A stretch of 64,000 nt of DNA from Dendrobium chrysotoxum (Eukaryota > Streptophyta > Magnoliopsida > Asparagales > Orchidaceae), in contig CM034315.1 of NCBI GenBank assembly GCA_019925795.1, forward strand, positions 4,836,001-4,900,000. The letters run 5' to 3'. Below are positions 57,490-64,000 of this stretch, piece by piece (the stretch's first letter is position 1; each line of letters begins with the position of its first letter). Position numbers and translations under genes: made by a program. Under the pieces are notes generated by a model. The model was given only the letters and a program-made list of their open reading frames with translations. It ran no database searches and was not told the DNA's origin.

Positions 57490-57753
57490 CTTATATATGC
57501 ATATACATATATAAGATGCAAAGAGCCTTCTTCTAAGCCTAAGAGGTTATGAGACCATCTCATAACCTTATTATTTTATAAAATCACAAGAGGGGATTCT
57601 CTCTCTTATATTTTGGGGACCTACGAGCATTCGAGTGCATGTCCTATGATAAAATTTTCTTTGCTCAACCACAGAGCCACCAACTGTTATGGAAGAGGGA
57701 TTTCTTTTGATTCTCTATTTTTTAGTGATCACCCTTAAATCTTAATGTTGATG
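56791..57753. other. Intergenic DNA with MITE and microsatellites
   Basis: Contains the MITE at 56978-57100, TA at 57232-57269 and CT at 57445-57485. 57270-57440 is of mixed composition and unassigned. Confidence 0.5.
56978..57100. mobile_element. Foldback MITE, about 120 bp
   Basis: GAGACGATTTTTTTGTTGCTTC faces GAAGCAACAAAAAAGTTGTC, followed by CTAAACGAAGCCTAAA. The hairpin interior repeats TTAAAGTAG and CTACTTTAA. Confidence 0.7.
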
Positions 57754-57912
57754 ACATTACTGTACCCTAGGCAACTTCATTGTTCATTCACTATACCTGT
57801 TGGGATTGCTTGATCGGCTGGTTAGGGTTTTTTCCCTAAGGTTCTCTCGCATGTGTGCTGGTTCTCTCCTGCCATCGTTCTTCTCCAGTCGGGAGGGGCT
57901 TCCCCCCCCTTT

Positions 57913-59210
57913 ATGGCCCTAAATCCAAATGATTTCCCCCCTCTTTCTTCTCATTCCCTGCTCGGCCTGCCCCCTACTTCTTCCGCCCCAACTTATGCAG
58001 CTACCATCACCGCAGCTAATGTTAAAACTCCGCCTTTCCCCATGTCTTTTGTCCTGCCCAGTACTAAACTCTCCTTCTCTTTTGACGATTTGTTCGAAGG
58101 AACATCTATCTGGAGCCTCACTCTGATCGGGTATTAGATTGGGCAGAGGCCCTACTATGAAAGGTTGCTTGCGGCTATGAAAAAGGCTTGGCAGCTCAAA
58201 GGTTTGCTCACTTTACTATCTCTTATGGATGGTTTTTTCTTACTCAAGTTTACTGCTTTGGAAGATTATGAGATGGTTTGGGCGGGTGGCCCATGGTTTC
58301 TTCTTGGCAAACCATTTATTCTTCAGAAATGGTCTCCCAAGTTCAAACCTAGAAGGGACGAAAAAGCTTCCATCCCTTTATGGATAAAAGTTATGGACCT
58401 TCCTTTAGCGCTTTGGACCCCCTTCGAAATTTTCAAAATTGCGATCTTCGTTTGGATCCCGTTATCTATCGATTCTCTCACAGTTAAAAGGACTAGACTG
58501 ACGTTTGCTCGAGTTTATGTGCAAATTTCTCAAAAATCCCCCCTCCCTGAGGAAATCCCCTTGGTTATAGATGGAGAAGACCTCACTCTTAAGGTTGTTT
58601 ATGATTGGAAGCCTACTCCTTGTGAGGGGTGTGATTCTCTTATTCACCCCTTCTCGCTTTGTCCTGACAACCCTAACCCAAAACCAACAATCCCCCCTCC
58701 CTCTCGCGCTAGAGGTCGCAGTTCCATCCGTAACCCTGGAACTCGAAGGGCTTCTACTTCTACCAAACCCCCCTTTCATTCCAAAACCCCTACTTCTCCT
58801 ACAAATATTGCCCCTCCTAACATCACTATCTCATTACCCTCCCCTCCCCTTTCTACTAACATCCCCATTACATCTTCCCCCTCGCTCTGCCTGGACAAAG
58901 ATCCCATTATACCTAATCTTAATTACCCCATAGAAGTTTCTACCTCCTCTTCCCAATCTTCTTAGCAAGAATGTCCCTCCACATCTGATCCTCTCTTAAT
59001 CAATAAGTTGCCTCATTACACTCTATTGAGGTCTCCTCTTTACCTCGACTAGATTCCAATCCTATTGATAATAATCCTGATTCCTCTTAGCCAATTCCTG
59101 ACACTTCTCCTCCTAAAAAACCCCCTTTAAATCAGCAGTCTCCTACCCCACCAAAAAAATCCAAAAACAAAACGGCCAAAAAGGCCAAAAACTCATTACC
59201 TAAATCATAA
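57913..59210 (+). pseudogene. L1 ORF1 (DUF4283, zinc knuckle), broken
   Basis: Starts MALNPNDFPPL. A TAG at 58135-58137 replaces Ser in LIGYSIGQRP of the relative. The frame then continues with DYEMVWAGGPWFLLGKPF, KVVYDWKPTPCEGC and the knuckle CEGCDSLIHPFSLC. A TAG at 58963-58965 and later changes break the Pro-rich linker. The Lys-rich end (KNKTAKKAKNS) closes with a TAA at 59208-59210, overlapping the ORF2 ATG by one base. Confidence 0.9.
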
Positions 59211-62200
59211 TGTCTATGCCCCAACTTGCTTGTTGGAATGTGAGGGGGTTTAATAACCCTGTTAAGGTTAGAGCTTGTAGAGATCTTGTTAGATCGTACA
59301 AGTTAAAGTTTTTATGTATTTTAGAAGCTAAGATTTTAGAAGCTAAGATTCATCAACCTGCTGTGTTGGATCCTTGGTTTGTTTATAAACATCGAATCTT
59401 CGATAATGAAGGCGCATGTGATAATTTTTGCCATTCTAATCATGGGAGAATCTGGCTCAAATGGGATTCCTCTCATATTTCGTTCTCTACTTCCTTTTCT
59501 TCTTCCCAACTCATACATGATCTTTTTTCTTATGATTCCTCTCCCCCTATTCTACTCTCGGTCATATATGCTGCTAATACTATTGATGAAAGAAGGTCAC
59601 TTTGGAATAATTTAAGGGAACTCAATCCTGGGTCTTCCCAGCCGTGGATCATTATTGGTGATTTTAATTGATGCAGATTCCCTTCGGACAAAGGTGGAGG
59701 GTCCCTTCTCTCGGTTGACAGACTTGGTGAACTCAATAATGTTATTTATGATTGTGGTCTTATGGACCTTAGCTCTGTTGGGCTTTTTTACACTTGATTC
59801 AACCAAAGGATTGATCAGCCCATTCACATTAAGTTGGATAGGGTTTTGGTGAATTCTGCACTTTTGGAGACTCTTCCCTCGACTTACTATAATGTTTTAC
59901 CCCCTCTGTGTTCAGATCACTCCCCCCTTCTTTTGTGTTCTGATACTTTTAGGAAAAACCCTAGCAGATTTCTCTTTAAGAATTATTGGGTAAATTTTGA
60001 TGGGTTTTAGGATGAAGTGATTACTGCTTTCTTTTTCATGGTCTCTGCTAGCCCGATCTCGGCCTTCTACAATTGTCTGCATAGACTTAAAAGGGCTCTT
60101 AAAAATAAGGATTGGTCTTCCTCCAACTATATCTCTACTGCTATTACTGACCTCAAACATCAACAGCTTGCTTACCTTTCTAATATTCAAGGAAATCCGC
60201 TTGATCATCAGCTTAACGCTTCTCTTAAAGGGATTTCCTTTAAGTTAGATATGTTGGAGTCTTCTTGGGCTTACTGGGTTTCCCAACGTGCCAAAGCTAA
60301 GTGGTTATCACATGGGGAAAATGACCTTGGTTTCCTTTATGCTAATATTAGGACTAGAAGGAATCATAATGTTTTGAAAGAGATTCACACTCCCCTGGGC
60401 ATTTTACCACACAACCTGAGATTGCTACTGCTCTTATATCCCATTTTGAGGTTCTTTTCAATGCCCCTAAGCCACCCAATACTGATTCTTTTCACATTCC
60501 GGCTGGGGAGTTGGTTACTCATCAACATGCGCTTGATTTGATTGTCCATTTCTTGAATAAAGAAATTAAAGAGGTGATTTTTGCTGGAGATTCCGATTCG
60601 GCTTCTGGCCCGGATGGTTTTAATTTTGAATTTTATAAAAGATCATGGCATTTAATTGGTCTCCAGGTTTGCAACGCTATTAAAAGCTTTTATTATACTG
60701 GCTCTCTACCGCGTGGGGCCAAAGCTACTGCTATAGCTATCATCCCTAAAAATTCCCATGCTTCTAATATTTCGGATTTCAGACTCATCTCTCTTTGTAA
60801 TGTTTTTTACAAGATCATGGCTAAGCTTTTGGCGAACAGACTCAAAAAGGCTCTTCCTTTCATTATTGATGAAAGCCAAACTGGTTTTATACACAATAGA
60901 TGTTCCTCTGATAACATCTTGCTTGCTGTTGAAGTTCTTCATGAATTTAAAACATCTTCTAAGCTTTTTTGTGCCAAGTTAGATATTAAAAAAGCTTTCG
61001 ACTCTGTCTCCAGGGATTTTCTTCTTAATCGTTTGAGGCAGAAGGAATTCCCTGAAAACTTTATCCAGCTGATTAAAGCCTGCATATCTGATGTTTTCTT
61101 CTCAATTTTCCTTAATGGATCACTTGTAGGATTTTTCAAATCCTCTTCGGGCCTTCGTCAAGGCTGCCCCCTCTCCCCTCTCTTGTTCAGTATTGTGATG
61201 GATGGCCTTTCCTGCATTTTTAAATCTTCCCCTCCCGGCCCGCTGCTGGTTTTGAAGGTTTAAATTTGAATGGGGTTAGTTTTAACCATCTTATGTATGC
61301 GGATGACTTATTGGTTTTTGGCACTGCCTCCGCTAACAATGCTACCAATCTAATGCTTGCCTTGGATCTCTTTGCAGCAGCATCTGGTCTTTCCATTAAC
61401 CAAGGGAAAAGCTCTATCATCTTCTCCAAGAACTTCCCTTTGGCTAAGGAGTTTTGTGCTATTCTTGGTATTTCAAATGTTGGATCCTCTCTCACTTAGC
61501 TGGGGCTCCCTATTTCCTCTAAAAGGCTTAATTTATCTCACTTCCAACCACTCCTGAGTAGAATTTCTACTCTACTTGATGGTTGGAAAGTCAAATTTCT
61601 TTCTTTTGCAGGTAGAATCCAGTTTATTAAATTCACAATTGCTAACACCATCGCTTACTGGATAAGAGATTCCATCATACCAAAAGCGTGCCGTAAAATC
61701 ATCTCTAGGGTCTGTTCCAGATTTCTATTTCATGGCAAGGTTAATGAGAAAAAATTACACTTGATATCTTGGAAAAACACTACTCGTCCCACGCTGAATG
61801 GTGGGCTTGGCATTCCCACGTTTGAATCCCTCTATCATGGAGTTTTTTCCTCCTTCATCTACAGAATGTATAGTAGATACTCTCTTATTGGGACTTGGTT
61901 CAAAGCTAAATATATATCCCCTTGGAAGAACCCGCCCACCAATTTATCCAAAACCTGGAAACTTATTTGTTCCACTGCTATTCTGATTAAACATAAGATT
62001 AAGCTTTTTGTCACTCATGATAGCCAATTCTCTATGTACTGGGACCCTTGGTGTAATGATAGAGCTTTAACTGAGATTTTTGAGCTATATAGAAATGCCC
62101 CTCAATCCATTTCAAACTACATTTTAAACGATAGCTGGATTCTTCCGGCTTCTTTCCCGGACCAGGTGGCTGCTGCTATTCTAAACATCCCCATCCAAAA

Positions 62201-62739
62201 TCAACATTGCATTACTTGGGAGGGCTCCTGCAACTTCCTTTTTAAAAAATTTGCTGCCTTTTATTTTTCTGATTTGGAGGTGGTGGGCTAGCACAATTAT
62301 ATCTGGCATAAAAAGCATATTTTACGGTATTCTGCTTACTCGTGGATGGCTTTGCTTGGTAAACTCAAAACTGTGGATATTTTAAGGTCTTGTTGCATCA
62401 ACATTAATTCCTTATGCCCTTTCTGTATGGAAGCCTCTGAGTCCCATAGCCACCTATTTTTTGAATGTGATTATTCTTATATGGTAATTTCTGCTCTCCT
62501 TCCGGGACTGGATGTGTTTCTTCTTAGGCCTAACATTATTCAAGTTTTTGATTATGTGGAGGGGATCCAAACTTTTAATAATACTGATAATTAAGCGTCT
62601 CTGTTACATTACTATATGCGGGGTGATTTACCATATTTGGAGAGAACGGAATACAAGGAGATTTAACCTGTCGTGGAATAGCCCGGAATCTATTAAATCT
62701 ACTGTTTCTAAGGAGCTCAACCTGAAAATCAAGAATTAG
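59210..62739 (+). pseudogene. L1 ORF2 (endonuclease, reverse transcriptase, zf-RVT), broken
   Basis: The endonuclease starts with ACWNVRGFNNPVKV. A TGA follows GDFN near 59672, and there are stops at later Trp positions (FYTxFNQ, FDGFxDE). CSDHSPLLL is still readable. A frameshift near 60410 precedes RT. RT keeps SISLCNVFYKI-like FRLISLCNVFYKIMAK, KLDIKKAFDSVS, LRQGCPLSPLLF and YADD (61296-61307), with a shift near 61263. zf-RVT is at 62346-62480 (CPFC, SHLFFECDY). The region around 59325-59345 has a short in-frame duplication, LEAKI-LEAKI. It ends at TAG 62737-62739. Confidence 0.9.
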
Positions 62740-63212
62740 AAACATTTTGATCTTTTGCGACAAAAATTCCCACATATATTTGGCTGATTCGCTGGTTGGT
62801 TCTGTTTTTCTCTTCCTCTGGACTGTTGTTTCATTGGCGGACGATGATGAAATTAGCCAACTATTTTTCTCCTGATATGGTTCTTGCCGTGATGATTCAG
62901 GATTTTTTGTTGGGGCTTTCAGCTATGGTCCTCGTGCTATCCAGCTTGTTTTGGCTGGCCCTGTGGCAATCTGGGCCCCTTCTTTCGATGGCTGCGTTGA
63001 TTTTGTTGTTGGCTATTCTTCCTGAGTCCAATTTTGACCTCTCGTCCCTGTCTCTCTTAGATTGTTTGAGGTTGTTTCTCTTCTCCCCTATCCTTTTTGA
63101 GGTCTTTTCTGACCCGGGCTTTCTTGTTTGGTTTCTACTGGTATAATTATGTAATCTCTTTTTTTCATTAATATACGGGCTAAGCCCCAAATTTTCCCAA
63201 AAAAAAAAAAAA
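62740..63212 (+). other. L1 3' UTR and tail
   Basis: G/T-rich non-coding 3' UTR ending in the terminal motif and A15. The open frames in it are not genes. Confidence 0.8.
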
Positions 63213-63427
63213 ACATTATTGTACCCTATCTAAGATGAGAAGAATCATGGAAGAGATGGAAGCCACTTTTTCCAGTAACAACTACAACATCTAAGATCAG
63301 AAGAATCAAGAAAGCTTGAAGTGACTTGACTTTGGCCAATTCAATCAACCAATTTTGGTCTGATTTTGATCAATCATTGATATTTAAATTGTTGTCTCAT
63401 GATGTGTGTTGATTATCAAAAGTTTTT

Positions 63428-63710
63428 TTATTTTGAAAATATTAGGGGCAGAGCACGATATTATAAACAGAAAATATTATTACAAAAATTCCATAAAGAT
63501 GGGAACAATTAAGCTTAAGAATATTATAATTCACAGCCACATAGAGAGGAATCATAATGAATAAAGAAAGAAAAAATAAAGGGAAGATATTGCTCCTAAA
63601 AAATTTGATCAAAAAGAAAAACTTAGACAAATACAATTAAACAAGACTCAAAAAGTGTAAAAATTACCCATAGTCAGAAATAGCATCAATAATGATTGCA
63701 AGTGGGTCTT
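63428..63710 (-). mobile_element. L1 3'-end fragment
   Basis: On the minus strand the end reads TTTTTGTAATAATATTTTCTG, then ATATCGTGCTCTGCCCC, then AATATTTTCAAAATAAAAAA. It is a diverged version of the terminal motif and tail of the L1 at 45.97 kb. Only the 3' UTR remains; the upstream limit is approximate. Confidence 0.65.
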
Positions 63711-64000
63711 CCCCTAGTTGCTAGAGTGACCATCCAAAACGAAGAATGACATTAAGGTGCAAAAAAGCTCTCATCAAAGTGAAGTTTCAACTTTACAAAG
63801 AAGACATGGAATCATCATGAGGACTTGGTCAAGGAAAAGGGCACATCAATTAATCATTACCTAAATGGAGCTTCATGCAATCATCAAATCATTGAAGAAT
63901 AACGAATATGCCAGAAGTGGCATTGAGGAATAACGATATAAGTGATACGTAACTAAAAATCACTTTGACCGAGCATGAATCTCAAGGCATATTTGAATTA
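63711..64000. other. Unassigned edge region with a repeat of 37.98 kb
   Basis: The last 40 bp contain CATGAATCTCAAGGCATATT, found also at 37983-38002 at the start of the LTR-like block. The rest shows nothing recognisable. Confidence 0.5.

Larger units (their letters stand above)
57754..63228 (+). mobile_element. Full-length but decayed L1 LINE
   Basis: Flanked by a 16-bp duplication with one mismatch (57754-57769 ACATTACTGTACCCTA; 63213-63228 ACATTATTGTACCCTA). The body has a leader of about 140 bp, ORF1, ORF2, a 3' UTR and the end TAATATACGGGCTAAGCCCC, then AATTTTCCC and an A15 tail. Gene order and sequence match the L1 at 45.97-51.51 kb, but this copy has many stops and shifts, so it is older. 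Confidence 0.93.

Overview
The window is nuclear DNA of a flowering plant. It holds a recognisable intron-containing plant transcription factor gene, nested plant-type transposons (Ty1/copia, CACTA, L1 and RTE LINEs, foldback MITEs), long TA/GA/CT microsatellites and AT-rich intergenic DNA. The species cannot be named from the sequence.

Only one convincing host gene is present: a SPEECHLESS-type (SPCH) stomatal-lineage bHLH factor on the minus strand (19793-25362). It has three exons joined by consensus splice sites and a predicted 337-residue protein. Its second intron is 3.7 kb and carries a MITE, a long TA repeat and an LTR-like sequence. GA/CT-rich tracts lie 1.6-1.9 kb upstream.

Layout. 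1-3542: AT-rich DNA, a possible GRF zinc-finger relic and an RTE-LINE 3' fragment. 3543-14950: a minus-strand Ty1/copia element with both LTRs and a tRNA-Met primer site, split at about codon 11 of gag by a 7.27-kb CACTA element that itself contains an RTE fragment. 15617-18003: a MITE split by a 5'-truncated, RNase H-bearing L1 with a 16-bp target duplication and a 25-C tract at its end. 18.0-28.6 kb: SPCH and flanks. 28.6-31.5 kb: a decayed second copia element. 32.4-39.6 kb: an RTE fragment, a tRNA-like SINE, a hAT-like MITE and an LTR-like block. 39.6-44.3 kb: two head-to-head L1 derivatives that carry ORF1 but no ORF2. 45.97-51.51 kb: a nearly intact L1 with a perfect 16-bp target duplication. 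53-57 kb: MITEs, a zinc-knuckle fragment and copies of an unknown repeat. 57.75-63.23 kb: a second, decayed L1. The last 600 bp hold another L1 3' end and an edge repeat.

How the parts relate. Six L1-type 3' ends in the window share one terminal pattern (TGTAA, a T-rich run, ATTAATA-like, then GCCCC). The two ORF1-only elements have 3' UTRs clearly related to that of the RNase H-bearing L1. This suggests a half-LINE arrangement in which ORF2-less copies are moved by the reverse transcriptase of full-length relatives; I regard it as the most novel signal here. A second unexplained signal is a diverged non-coding unit present three times (44.79, 53.2 and 56.2 kb).
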